From GCA-2720975 sp964467985 (GTDB lineage Bacteria > Planctomycetota > UBA1135 > GCA-002686595): a stretch of 64,000 bases of DNA. The position numbers and the translations under genes were made by a program. The DNA lies in NCBI GenBank assembly GCA_964467985.1, contig CAYXTP010000006.1:62001-126000 (forward strand), in the 5' to 3' direction. The notes under the pieces were generated by a model that was not told the DNA's origin, searched no databases, and saw only the letters and a program-made list of their open reading frames with translations. Shown piece by piece: positions 43,935 to 52,249 of this stretch (position 1 is the first letter of the stretch; each line of letters opens with the position of its first letter).

Positions 43935-45695
43935 CTAGAAGTCGCCGTAGTCGTCTTCCACCTCCACGCCGTCCAAGAAGCTCGCAAGTTGTCGTGCGCG
44001 CACCGGATGGCGCAGCTTGCGCACGGCCTTGGCTTCGATCTGACGCACGCGTTCGCGGGTGACCCGGAAGATGCGGCCTACTTCCTCGAGGGTGTAGGTA
44101 TAGCCATCTCCGATGCCGTAGCGCAATTTGATGATCTCGCGCTCGCGGAAAGTCAGGCTCGAGAGCACATCGTCGATGCGATCCTTGAGCATCTCCTGGC
44201 CAGCCGCATGCATGGGACTCTCGGCCGACTCATCTTCGATGAAGTCGCCGAAGTAGCTATCGTCCGACTCGCCGATAGGACGATCGAGGCTGATGGGATG
44301 CTTGCTGATCTTCATCACGCGCTTGGCTTCCTCCACCGTGATCTCCGTGGCTTCTGCCACTTCTTCCACGGAGGGCTCGCGCCCCTTGGCCTGCACCAGT
44401 CGCTTGGTGACATTGCGCAGTTTGCTCATGGTTTCGATCATGTGCACCGGAATCCGGATGGTTCGTGCTTGGTCGGCAATCGAACGCGTGATGGCCTGGC
44501 GAATCCACCAAGTGGCGTAGGTCGAGAACTTGTACCCACGACGGTACTCGTACTTCTCAACGGCCTTCATCAAGCCGGTGTTGCCCTCCTGGATCAGGTC
44601 CAAGAATGACAGCCCGCGGTTGCGGTACTTCTTGGCGATGGAGACCACGAGGCGCAGGTTGCCGCTGGACAGGTCGCGCTTGGCTTCTTCGTAACCTGCG
44701 TAGTGCAAGATCACGTGGTCGAGACGCATCTTCAGGCGTCCGATGGGCTCCAGAGCTTGCATCTCCAACTCGAACATGCTCTCGCGCAGTTCGCGCACGA
44801 GTTCTTCGTCTTGCCCACCAGTTGCTCCGCGCAAGGCGGTCTCGAGCTTGCGCTCTACCGAACGCATCTCGCGGTAGTGCTCGGAAAGATCGTCACTGTA
44901 GGGGCGCACTTTCTTGATCTGTAGGTGGCACTCCTCAAGCAGGATGATGAGCTTGCGTCGCAGGTTTTGGACGACAGTCAAAGCCTCCGAGCGAGCCTCG
45001 CCCTTGAGCTCTTCTCCGCCGATCAGATGGGCGGCCAAGGGCAGGTAGGCCTCGCGCATACGCTCGTGCAAGCGCTCGATGGTCTCGATGTTGACGGGCA
45101 ATCGCTTGGCCAGGAACGGCTTGCCTAGGGTCTCGACGATCTTGGGATCGTCGTCGGGCTTGGGATTGGGGTTCACCTTCAGGGTGCGATCGAAGGCCAG
45201 GTTGCCATCACGAACCTCGCGCAGGGTGGCAATCGTCTCCTTCATGCAGATCCCCGACCCCATGCACTTCTTGCGGAAGCGCTTGCGTGTGATCTCAATC
45301 GACTTGGCCAGGAAAATCTCCTCGGGCCGGGTCAACAACGGGATCTCGCCCATCTGAGTCAGGTACATGCGCACGGGATCATCGATCTTCTCGGGCAACA
45401 CACCTTTCAGGACCTGGGCCGCAGGGCGTTTCTTGACCTTGGTCCCGGACTTGGGAGCCGGGACGCGGGTGTTCCTACGTGAGTCTCGCTCGCTGGCGAT
45501 ACTGTTGGCTGGCCGGCCCTCGCCGTCCACGAGTTCGATTCCGGCGTCTTCCAGACCGGCAAAGATCTGGTCCATTTTGTCCGGCGGAACAAACTGATCT
45601 TCGAGCAGTTTGTTCATCTCGGCAAAAGTCAGAAAGCCCTTGGTGCTGCCTTCGGCGGCAAGGAGTTTGACGGTTTCGTCGATTTTTACAGTCAT
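43935..45695 (-). CDS. rpoD: Primary RNA polymerase sigma factor (sigma-70, RpoD)
   Basis: A 586-residue primary sigma factor. Region 1.1-like sequence at the N-terminus is followed by region 1.2 (DPVRMYLTQMGEIPLLTRPEE), a non-conserved insert (~150-300), region 2 with YKFSTYATWWIRQAI, region 3, and region 4 with the HTH VTRERVRQIEAKAVRKL near the end. It recognises the -35/-10 promoters of housekeeping genes. It lies 53 bases after dnaG on the same strand, the classic dnaG-rpoD part of the macromolecular synthesis operon. Confidence 0.97.
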   Translation of the reverse strand: MTVKIDETVKLLAAEGSTKGFLTFAEMNKLLEDQFVPPDKMDQIFAGLEDAGIELVDGEGRPANSIASERDSRRNTRVPAPKSGTKVKKRPAAQVLKGVLPEKIDDPVRMYLTQMGEIPLLTRPEEIFLAKSIEITRKRFRKKCMGSGICMKETIATLREVRDGNLAFDRTLKVNPNPKPDDDPKIVETLGKPFLAKRLPVNIETIERLHERMREAYLPLAAHLIGGEELKGEARSEALTVVQNLRRKLIILLEECHLQIKKVRPYSDDLSEHYREMRSVERKLETALRGATGGQDEELVRELRESMFELEMQALEPIGRLKMRLDHVILHYAGYEEAKRDLSSGNLRLVVSIAKKYRNRGLSFLDLIQEGNTGLMKAVEKYEYRRGYKFSTYATWWIRQAITRSIADQARTIRIPVHMIETMSKLRNVTKRLVQAKGREPSVEEVAEATEITVEEAKRVMKISKHPISLDRPIGESDDSYFGDFIEDESAESPMHAAGQEMLKDRIDDVLSSLTFREREIIKLRYGIGDGYTYTLEEVGRIFRVTRERVRQIEAKAVRKLRHPVRARQLASFLDGVEVEDDYGDF

Positions 45696-45748
45696 CGTTG
45701 GGAAGTGGATTGCACCCCCGACCCGTAGAACGGGCGGAGGAAGGAGAC

Positions 45749-47611
45749 TTAGGAAGGATGGGAGGGAACAGATCCGCTCAGGAGTTCACGGGTCTTGTGA
45801 GTAATCTGAAGCACCAGGTCGCGACGTTCCTGCTCGGAAAGGTCGGGATCGCTGGAGCGGGCTTGGAGATCGCCGAGCTCTCTACGCCGGGACAAGTCGT
45901 CCAAGGTGGAGAGGCTGGCATCGAGTAATTCGTGTGGAGGGAGACTGGTTTGGGACGCGTAGGTCACCAAGCTGGAGACATGGTTACGGACAGGATCGGC
46001 GCCCAGTTGAGTCATGACGCTCGACTCATCAATCAGCGCGTCCTCGTCTTCATAGAGAGCTAGAATGGCATCCATCACGGCCGTCAAACCCACGTTGGGA
46101 CAGGACCGCGAAAGGGGACGGATGCGCGGGACCAGCGCGGGATCCATGAGAACGGAACCGACAGCCGCCTTGTAGGCGTCCACTTCGCGTTTATCTACCG
46201 GTTTTTGGGTCCCTTTTTGAGCTTCGCCTTGCGGCATGCCCTTCTCAGCCGTTTGACCAGGGGACGTGTTCGGCCTCGGTAAGGCATAGCCCGGTTCCCG
46301 GCGCCCGCGCCGGATTGCGTTGCGAGCTTCTTGGATTGTGGACAGGGGCATCGCGAGCCGTTCTGCCAACTGAGCGTGCAGGGAAGAGCGGTGGACCGGC
46401 TTGGCCAAGCGCTCGAGCAGGCGCAGCACATCGTCCACGGCACGCGCCTGTTCCTTGCCCCGCAAATCGGACAGTCCTTGGGTCAGGAAGTCGAACCAAT
46501 CTTGTGCGTGCTCGAGTTGTGCCGTGAAGGCCTCGGCCCCCGCTCCACACAGGTCGGCCGGGTCTTGGCCGCTGGGCAGAACCGCCACATCCAAGTCGAC
46601 ATCCAAGGGCAACAAGCCGTCGAGCGCGCGCCAAGCGGCCTTGCGTCCTGCGTCGTCTCCGTCGAAGACGAGCGTGACCCGGCGGGCGCCACTCTTGCGC
46701 ACCAGGCCGGCGTGCATTTCGGTCGTGGCCGTGCCCAGCACGGCACAAACCGTGTTCAGCCCGACCTGATGGGCAGCCATCACGTCCGTATAGCCCTCCA
46801 CCAAGATCAGGTGCCGCCCCTTGCGAACGTGATCGATGGCACGGTCCAGGCCGTAGATCACGCGGCCCTTGTGGAAGTAATCCGACTCCGAACTATTGAT
46901 GTACTTCGGACCGGCACGCTCGTCATCGCTCAAGCGGCGTGCACCGAACCCGATCGTGCGCCCCTTCAGATCCCGGATCGGAATCACGAGGCGCTCGCGG
47001 AAGAAGGAGTACTCGCCGCCGTCATCGCCGCGCCGCAAGACCCCCGCCTGAATCCACGCCGCGCAGGGATCTACTCCGCTCTGGGCCTCCTTCTTAGCCA
47101 GGCGCACAAGTTCCTGGCGGTTGGCCGGAGCCCATCCCAAACCGAAGGCCTTGATGGTGTTCTCCCCCATCCCGCGCTCAGCGAGATACTTCCGCGCCGG
47201 ACGTCCCTCATCGCCCTGCAACTTGTACTGAAAGAACTCATCAGCGCGCGCCAATGCGGCCATGCCGGGATCATCCTCCCCGCGCTCGGCCCGGCGCCCG
47301 CGGCTCTTGGGTACCTCCACACCAGCCTGCGCAGCCAACAATTCAAGGGCATCGGTGAAGCCCAGGTTCTGACTCTTCTGCACGAAGCTCAGCACGTCTC
47401 CACCCTCGCTGCACGCGCCGTAGCAGCGCCACATCTGGCGCGCCGGATCCACCTTGAAGGAGGGGGTCTTCTCATCGTGAAACGGACAACACGCCTCCCA
47501 TAGGCGGCCGGCCCGCTTCAAATCGGGAACGACCTCGCGCACGACTTCCTCGAGGGCCGAGCGCAACTTCACCTCGTCGATGGCGCGCTTGAATTCGAGG
47601 TCTTGGGACAT
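45749..47611 (-). CDS. dnaG: DNA primase
   Basis: A 620-residue primase that makes RNA primers at the replication fork. The N-terminal zinc-binding CHC2 motif is CPFHDEKTPSF (Cys42, His45) with CYGAC (Cys63, Cys67, a three-residue spacer instead of the commoner two). The TOPRIM core contains LILVEGYTDVMAAHQ and VFDGDDAGRKAA. The C-terminal helicase-interaction domain is poorly conserved. The ATG at 47609-47611 gives a canonical N-terminus. The upstream 50 bases are duplicated across an assembly gap. Confidence 0.95.
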   Translation of the reverse strand: MSQDLEFKRAIDEVKLRSALEEVVREVVPDLKRAGRLWEACCPFHDEKTPSFKVDPARQMWRCYGACSEGGDVLSFVQKSQNLGFTDALELLAAQAGVEVPKSRGRRAERGEDDPGMAALARADEFFQYKLQGDEGRPARKYLAERGMGENTIKAFGLGWAPANRQELVRLAKKEAQSGVDPCAAWIQAGVLRRGDDGGEYSFFRERLVIPIRDLKGRTIGFGARRLSDDERAGPKYINSSESDYFHKGRVIYGLDRAIDHVRKGRHLILVEGYTDVMAAHQVGLNTVCAVLGTATTEMHAGLVRKSGARRVTLVFDGDDAGRKAAWRALDGLLPLDVDLDVAVLPSGQDPADLCGAGAEAFTAQLEHAQDWFDFLTQGLSDLRGKEQARAVDDVLRLLERLAKPVHRSSLHAQLAERLAMPLSTIQEARNAIRRGRREPGYALPRPNTSPGQTAEKGMPQGEAQKGTQKPVDKREVDAYKAAVGSVLMDPALVPRIRPLSRSCPNVGLTAVMDAILALYEDEDALIDESSVMTQLGADPVRNHVSSLVTYASQTSLPPHELLDASLSTLDDLSRRRELGDLQARSSDPDLSEQERRDLVLQITHKTRELLSGSVPSHPS

Positions 47612-47661
47612 GGGGAACGCTGTAGCTCGGTCAGCTGAGTCGGCCAACCCAGTCGGCCAAC

Positions 47662-47761
47662 NNNNNNNNNNNNNNNNNNNNNNNNNNNNNNNNNNNNNNN
47701 NNNNNNNNNNNNNNNNNNNNNNNNNNNNNNNNNNNNNNNNNNNNNNNNNNNNNNNNNNNNN
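47662..47761. other. Assembly gap (100 N) with duplicated flanks
   Basis: The 55 bases before the gap (47607-47661) are identical to the 55 bases after it (47762-47816). This is the signature of two contigs that overlap by one k-mer and were joined with a fixed spacer. The true sequence probably has no gap and only one copy. Confidence 0.95.
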
Positions 47762-47791
47762 GACATGGGGAACGCTGTAGCTCGGTCAGCT

Positions 47792-47830
47792 GAGTCGGCC
47801 AACCCAGTCGGCCAACTCAGTCGGGTAGGC
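47792..47830. repeat. Tandem 13-base repeats upstream of dnaG
   Basis: GAGTCGGCCAACC, CAGTCGGCCAACT and the partial CAGTCGGGTAGGC are consecutive 13-base units. They lie 25-65 bases upstream of dnaG once the duplicated contig ends are merged. The repeats may explain why the assembler broke here and may have a different copy number in the genome. Confidence 0.7.
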
Positions 47831-48401
47831 CGAGGGGGAGGGGTGCTGCTTGGGGTCGGAGTGGTTCGAACACGGAAGGAGCGCGAGCCATGATGGACCC
47901 GGGAACCGAAGTTCAAGGGCAACCACGAATCGAGCAGGGCACGGGTTTCACCCCACCGACGCGCTCTCGACCGCCTAACACGGGGTCCGAAAATCGCTCC
48001 AGAGAGGCACCGAATGACTCACGGACGAAAACTCATACGGAGACTCAGATCTTCAAATCGGATCTCGAGACGCCGCGAGGATTCGACCGAGGGACGGCCG
48101 GTAGTCCGAAACACCACGAGGAAGCCCATCCGAGGGAGAGTTTGAGGTGGCGCGGCCGTGGCGGGGACGGCGGCCAGCCTCCAAAAGGGATGGGAGGGGG
48201 TGGACCGGTACAGGGGAATTGTACCCGCCTCCGGAGCCGCGGGCCGGCTCGGGGCAGCTTTATCCGTCAGCCCGGCCCACTCTGGCCTCAGCCGACATTG
48301 GGGATTCCAAGGAGTGGACACCGAATGGGGGCTCTACACACTCTTTTGAGCGTGAGTCGGGTCGAAATCTGGCGCGAATCGGTCGGGAATCGGGGTGGCT
48401 C
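47817..48401. other. Long intergenic region between dnaG and ksgA
   Basis: These 585 bases hold no convincing gene on either strand. Two short hairpins are visible (GGTACA-n7-TGTACC near 48208, GAGCCG-n5-CGGCTC near 48235). The side nearest 47830 presumably contains the dnaG-rpoD promoter. Confidence 0.45.
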
Positions 48402-49334
48402 TCAGCTCGGATCTGGAGTCCACCCGGCTTCTCGAATGCTCTCCCCCAGCCCGCGCAAGGACTCGAGCCCCAGGGTGTCAGCTCGCAGATCCCCCTGGAG
48501 GCAGCGGTCGGCCAAGACGGATTCGGCCTGCTCCCTGGATCCCAGCAAGTCGCGCAGGACCCGCGCGAGGGATTGCCTCCGGTGACGCATCACACGCGCT
48601 GCGAAGGCCGAGAGGAATTGGCGTTGCGACGGCGACGGGAGTTCTGCACGGCGAGTCAAGCGCAGCACGGTGCTCTGGACCTTCGGCCTGGGCCAAAACA
48701 AGGTCGGGGCCAAGCCGCGCGTTTTTCTAGCTTCGAAGGTCTGTGCCACCGAAACGGTCAAGGGGCCCCACTCCCGGGTTGCGGGCTGGGCCTGGAGACG
48801 GCGCGCGACCTCGTCCTGAATCAGCACCGTCAGCGAACACGGCGGAACCTCAAGGCCGGCGCACAGGGCCAGGACAGGCGCCGATACCGAATAGGGCAGA
48901 TTGCTCACCAAGTGCCAATCCCCGTGGGCTGGCAACAGGTCGAGAATCGCCGGGTTCAACGCGTGTTTGCCCTGCAGGATGTCGCCCACAACCACGTCGG
49001 CTTTCGGATAGGGAGCGAGGAACTGCTGAGCGATGGGCGCCAGCCGTTCGTCGATCTCCACCGCCAACAGTCGCACGTCCATGTGCGCCAGGTGAACCGA
49101 GAGGAAACCGCACCCTGGGCCGACCTCAAGTACGAAGTCGCCGGGTTGAACCCCCGCGTCACGAGCGATAGCGCGCGCGGCGTTCTCATCCAGGAGGAAA
49201 TTCTGGCCGAGGCTCCGCGAGGGCCTAAAACCTGCAGCCTCGAGCGCTTGCTTGAACTCACTCCAGGGGGGGCGTGGGGCGCGAGTCGATTCGTGTCTGG
49301 GATTGGATTCCCCAGCGCCTGTGCTCGGATTCAT
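48402..49334 (-). CDS. rsmA: 16S rRNA dimethyladenosine transferase (KsgA/RsmA)
   Basis: A 310-residue enzyme that dimethylates two adjacent adenines near the 3' end of 16S rRNA during 30S assembly. Visible motifs are SLGQNFLLDENAARAIA at the start of the domain, SAM motif VLEVGPGCGFLS and the adenine motif VSNLPYSVSAPV (N-x-P-Y). The C-terminal domain is present. The ATG at 49332-49334 overlaps the stop of the upstream FGE-like gene by four bases, so it is translated from that mRNA. A longer frame exists but overlaps the neighbour. Confidence 0.95.
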   Translation of the reverse strand: MNPSTGAGESNPRHESTRAPRPPWSEFKQALEAAGFRPSRSLGQNFLLDENAARAIARDAGVQPGDFVLEVGPGCGFLSVHLAHMDVRLLAVEIDERLAPIAQQFLAPYPKADVVVGDILQGKHALNPAILDLLPAHGDWHLVSNLPYSVSAPVLALCAGLEVPPCSLTVLIQDEVARRLQAQPATREWGPLTVSVAQTFEARKTRGLAPTLFWPRPKVQSTVLRLTRRAELPSPSQRQFLSAFAARVMRHRRQSLARVLRDLLGSREQAESVLADRCLQGDLRADTLGLESLRGLGESIREAGWTPDPS

Positions 49335-50308
49335 TCCCTTGCCCCTGCCAACAACCAAGCCAAGGCGGGTGCACTGCCTTCTTCGGCCACGAGACGCGAC
49401 AGCAACGGCACAGCCCGGCGACCCCAAGCCTTGCCGATCGCCTTCAAGCGACCCTCCCAAGCCGCCTGGCTCCATTCCTGGGCGTGGTGCTTCAGGTAGT
49501 CGTGCGCCCCCGCAACACAGCGCAGTCCCAAGTCATCGGCCCGATGCTCAGGCTCCAGGCCCCAAGCGTTAAAGCGGCGAACCCCGTCAAAGGAAAATAA
49601 CTCCTGGGCGCGGACCTGGTACGAGCCCCCCATGGCCCACAGGGGGTAGGGGGAGGGCCCCTGCAGGAGCCAGGCCATGGGTTCGACCTCAGCGGGCAAG
49701 GGCGGGGAGACCCACTCCCATACGTTGCCAATCAGATCTTCCACACGAGTCGCCGTCGACGCTCCAGCGGGAAAAGTCCCCACGGCTGCAGTGTGGCCCA
49801 GCCCCATCTCGACGGTATTGGCCACTGAGTCGCTGCGCGGATTCCCTTGTGGCCAGCTCTGAGCCCGGCTACCCCCCGCAATGAACATCCATTCACCCAC
49901 GGTCGGCAGACGCATGCCGCGAGCCTGGGCGAGGGCTTGGGCTTCGGCGTAGGTCATGCCGACAGCTGGCAGGTTCTGTCCCTCATCCAGAGGCGCCCAG
50001 GCCGAGAGGTCAGCAAGGGGAGCTTCGGAACGCTCACTCCAGGATGTCCAGCGCTCGCGAGTGACTTCGAACCGATCGACGAGCAGGTCCTCGCTTGCTT
50101 CACAGCGCAGTCCGACAAACGGTTCAGCCCAGCCCTTGGGTACGAAGGACAACTGCTCCACATCTGGATGTGCCAATCCACTCTCCGGGCCTGGCGCACA
50201 AGCGGCGAACAGGAAGAGCAGGCAAGCGCTTCGGGTACCTCTGCCTGGCGACAGAAGAGCCCACCCGTTTCGTTCCGCGAGGGAATGGAAACGGGTGGGC
50301 GTACTCAC
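49331..50308 (-). CDS. Formylglycine-generating-enzyme (SUMF1)-like lipoprotein
   Basis: A protein of the FGE-sulfatase fold: LSFVPKGWAEPFVGL, LLVDRFEVTRERW, PTVGEWMFIAGG, DLIGNVWEWVSP and DDLGLRCVAG are in the usual order. A lipoprotein signal (ACLLFLFAAC) precedes it. The catalytic cysteine pair of true FGE is not evident, so it may be a binding or structural relative. The start is uncertain: the GTG at 50306-50308 lies just before a strong hairpin (50259-50300), and the open frame extends to 50371. A start after the hairpin would need a rare codon. It overlaps ksgA by four bases. Confidence 0.75.
   Translation of the reverse strand: MSTPTRFHSLAERNGWALLSPGRGTRSACLLFLFAACAPGPESGLAHPDVEQLSFVPKGWAEPFVGLRCEASEDLLVDRFEVTRERWTSWSERSEAPLADLSAWAPLDEGQNLPAVGMTYAEAQALAQARGMRLPTVGEWMFIAGGSRAQSWPQGNPRSDSVANTVEMGLGHTAAVGTFPAGASTATRVEDLIGNVWEWVSPPLPAEVEPMAWLLQGPSPYPLWAMGGSYQVRAQELFSFDGVRRFNAWGLEPEHRADDLGLRCVAGAHDYLKHHAQEWSQAAWEGRLKAIGKAWGRRAVPLLSRLVAEEGSAPALAWLLAGARE
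50259..50300 (-). terminator. Long hairpin downstream of the Pal/OmpA-like gene
   Basis: GCCCACCCGTTTC and GAAACGGGTGGGC are perfect 13-bp arms, extended by an imperfect inner stem, and followed on the minus strand by TCTTCTGTC. It starts about 75 bases after the OmpA-like stop and falls inside the 5' part of the FGE-like open frame, so it may end the first transcript, hide the second ribosome site, or both. Confidence 0.6.
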
Positions 50309-50375
50309 AGCTTGCGCAGCGCGGGCGAGGGACGCGGGCCTCAAGGCGGCTCCAAGCGTCCAGCCGCTCAAGGAG

Positions 50376-51095
50376 TTAGTCCTCAGGGTTGGAGACGTAG
50401 ATCTCCACGCGCCGGTTCAAGCGTTTGTTAGCCGCGCTATCGTTGGCGACGACGGGTTCATGGGGTCCAAAACCCATCACCCGCACTTCCGCCGACTTGA
50501 TGGAGTCGGTCTGGATGAGCAAGGCGCCGACGGCCACCGCGCGCGCTGCGGACAGTTGCAGATTCCCGTGCGGGAAGCGCTCCAGCGTGGCTGCCTTCTT
50601 GACCGGATCCGAATCCGTGTGGCCTCGGACCCAGATCGTGCCATGCGGTTGGGCGGCGATCTCGTTGGAGATCTCCATCAGGGCTTTCGTGCCCTCGCCC
50701 CCCAAATCAGCCTTCCCCGACTCGAATAGCAGCCGGTCCTGGATCATGAATACGTAGCCGTCGCTCAACTGGAAGCGCTCTACGTCTTTGATAGGGCCGT
50801 CCATCTTTGCGATCTGGGCTTCCAGGCTGTCCAACTTCTGGTAGGCCGCTTCCGTGATGTCTGCGCTGAACTGGCGCATGCCCTCATCACGCAGCTGCGC
50901 TTGCAGCTGGTCGTAGTCCTGTCGCAGCCGTTCGTTCTGAAGAGCCAGGTCGTAATTCTCAGTCTGGTATTGCTTGGCCAACGCCACCGCGTCTTCGTAC
51001 TCCTGCATGCTGGTGCAAGAGGAAGACAGCCCAGTCACGAGCAGCAGGGCCGTGGCGCCCACCAAACGTTTCCCCCCTTGGGTGTGCTTAATCAT
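50376..51095 (-). CDS. Pal/OmpA-family peptidoglycan-associated lipoprotein
   Basis: A 239-residue lipoprotein: signal peptide with lipobox LSSSC, a coiled coil (~35-95, QNERLRQDYDQLQAQL), and an OmpA_C peptidoglycan-binding domain with WVRGHTDSDPV, QLSAARAVAVGALL and KRLNRRVEIYV. It should tether the outer membrane or an envelope complex to peptidoglycan. The ATG at 51093-51095 follows GGAAGGACAT, a good ribosome site, whereas a TTG four codons upstream does not. The coiled coil plus OmpA layout also resembles flagellar or gliding stator proteins but has no TM helices. Confidence 0.87.
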   Translation of the reverse strand: MIKHTQGGKRLVGATALLLVTGLSSSCTSMQEYEDAVALAKQYQTENYDLALQNERLRQDYDQLQAQLRDEGMRQFSADITEAAYQKLDSLEAQIAKMDGPIKDVERFQLSDGYVFMIQDRLLFESGKADLGGEGTKALMEISNEIAAQPHGTIWVRGHTDSDPVKKAATLERFPHGNLQLSAARAVAVGALLIQTDSIKSAEVRVMGFGPHEPVVANDSAANKRLNRRVEIYVSNPED

Positions 51096-51397
51096 ATGTC
51101 CTTCCAAGATGTGGTTTCTCCGCGGAAAGCAGTCGTGCCCCCCCCTAGTTCAAATCCCACCTGGCCCACGGGGCCTGGCGTCGGGAGGCCGGATCGTTCC
51201 GACTCCCCTGTGAAGTGCAGTCTAGCCATCCGAGGAGGGCGATCTCAAAGGGATTGGCCGAGATCCAAAACGAGCAGAGGCCCCCTCTGGCCCGGGTGGG
51301 CGTCAGGATGGGCCTCTTGGACCGCGCTTGGATGGACGCAGAGGAAACGCCAGTGGTCTGGCAGCAGTCCTAGGTCTCAGCCCGATCTGCGTTCTCA

Positions 51398-51449
51398 GTC
51401 CTAGCAGAGCCCGGGTCCTTTGGCCTCTGTCGCACCCGGACGCTAGGAC
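51398..51449. ncRNA. Candidate structured RNA element
   Basis: GTCCTAGC (51398-51405) pairs perfectly with GCTAGGAC (51442-51449), and inside it CCGGGT (51411-51416) pairs with ACCCGG (51434-51439). The loop is 17 bases. A further copy of CAGTCCTAG lies just upstream at about 51365. No known RNA family is recognised. Confidence 0.35.
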
Positions 51450-51568
51450 CTGCGGCTCACGAGCGAGTTCGCCGAAGGTGGGTTCTACAGTGCCTCTTTT
51501 TGCGGTCGGACGCAGAAGCCGACCCACCCCACGCGTCCCCCCGTACAGGCGGCGTCGGGCAGGTCCCA

Positions 51569-51587
51569 AGGGTCCTCAGCGGACCCT
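51569..51587 (-). terminator. Hairpin after membrane-anchored HTH gene
   Basis: AGGGTCC-TCAGC-GGACCCT forms a perfect 7-bp stem 18 bases after the stop codon of the gene at 51606. No T-run is present. Confidence 0.5.
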
Positions 51588-51605
51588 AGAGGAGCGCGGC
51601 TGGAC

Positions 51606-52166
51606 CTAGCTGTTGCTGGCCGGAGGGTTGATCTTGCCGCCGAGGGTCTCGGCCACGGCCTTGGCCAGGCCGTCGGCCTTGCCAGAACTGATCGCGAGGG
51701 CCACGGGCAATCCGAGGATGAATACCAGAGCGGTGGCGATCATCGCGGCACGCATCCCCACGCCCTCGACCTCGTCTTCGTCGGCCTGAGCCGCTGCCGG
51801 TCGCGGACGCCGAACGCGGGACGCGGCGGCGGGGGGTTCATCATCCAGTTCCAGTTCGTCCATTTCTTCCACGCCCTCGTCGATCAAAGTGTCCACATCG
51901 GAGATTTCCTGGGTAGCCATGCCGGACTCTTCAGCCCCGGAGGCGTCGTCCTCAAAGACCAGCTCTTCGGCCGAATCATCGAGGTCCACAACATCCCCGC
52001 CGGACAATTCACGGCGCAGGGCGTCCACATCGCTGCGGCGCAGCTTCATGGTGTCGCCCTTGCGGAATGCACGGATGTCACCTTCGGATACGAGTCGCTT
52101 GAGCTCGTCCTCTTGCAAACGCAGCTCGTCAAGGGCTTCGTCAAAGCTGAAGAATTCGTCGGGCAC
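51606..52166 (-). CDS. Membrane-anchored helix-turn-helix (excisionase-like) protein
   Basis: A 186-residue protein. Residues 1-55 look like a MerR/excisionase-type helix-turn-helix (SFDEALDELRLQEDELKRLV, GDIRAFRKGDTMKLRRSDVD). A very acidic linker follows (DDSAEELVFEDDASGAEE), then an Arg/Pro patch, a single TM helix (AAMIATALVFILGLPVALAI, ~140-160) and a short tail outside the cytoplasm. The start is GTG at 52164-52166. Membrane tethering of such a domain is unusual; it may bind DNA or act as a protein adaptor at the membrane. Confidence 0.72.
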   Translation of the reverse strand: MPDEFFSFDEALDELRLQEDELKRLVSEGDIRAFRKGDTMKLRRSDVDALRRELSGGDVVDLDDSAEELVFEDDASGAEESGMATQEISDVDTLIDEGVEEMDELELDDEPPAAASRVRRPRPAAAQADEDEVEGVGMRAAMIATALVFILGLPVALAISSGKADGLAKAVAETLGGKINPPASNS

Positions 52167-52249
52167 GATTGCGGTCTCCTGAAGTTGGGTCCTCTAGGGC
52201 GAGGACGGGGGGAAGAGTTCGTGAAAGGTATGCGGGCAAGTCCGAGGGC

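Larger units (their letters stand above)
51096..51605. other. Intergenic region with strong secondary structure
   Basis: These 510 bases have no convincing gene. The Pal-like gene's promoter should lie near 51110-51200. A two-tier stem at 51398-51449 and a hairpin at 51569-51587 suggest a structured RNA or a transcript end. Confidence 0.45.

Noticed and set aside
48147..49499. 450-codon open frame opposite ksgA
   Set aside because: Low-complexity antisense shadow; ksgA motifs are on the minus strand.
51140..51175. TAGTTCAAATCCCAC resembling a tRNA or tmRNA T-arm
   Set aside because: The flanking bases do not pair into a T-stem, and no acceptor or anticodon arms are present.
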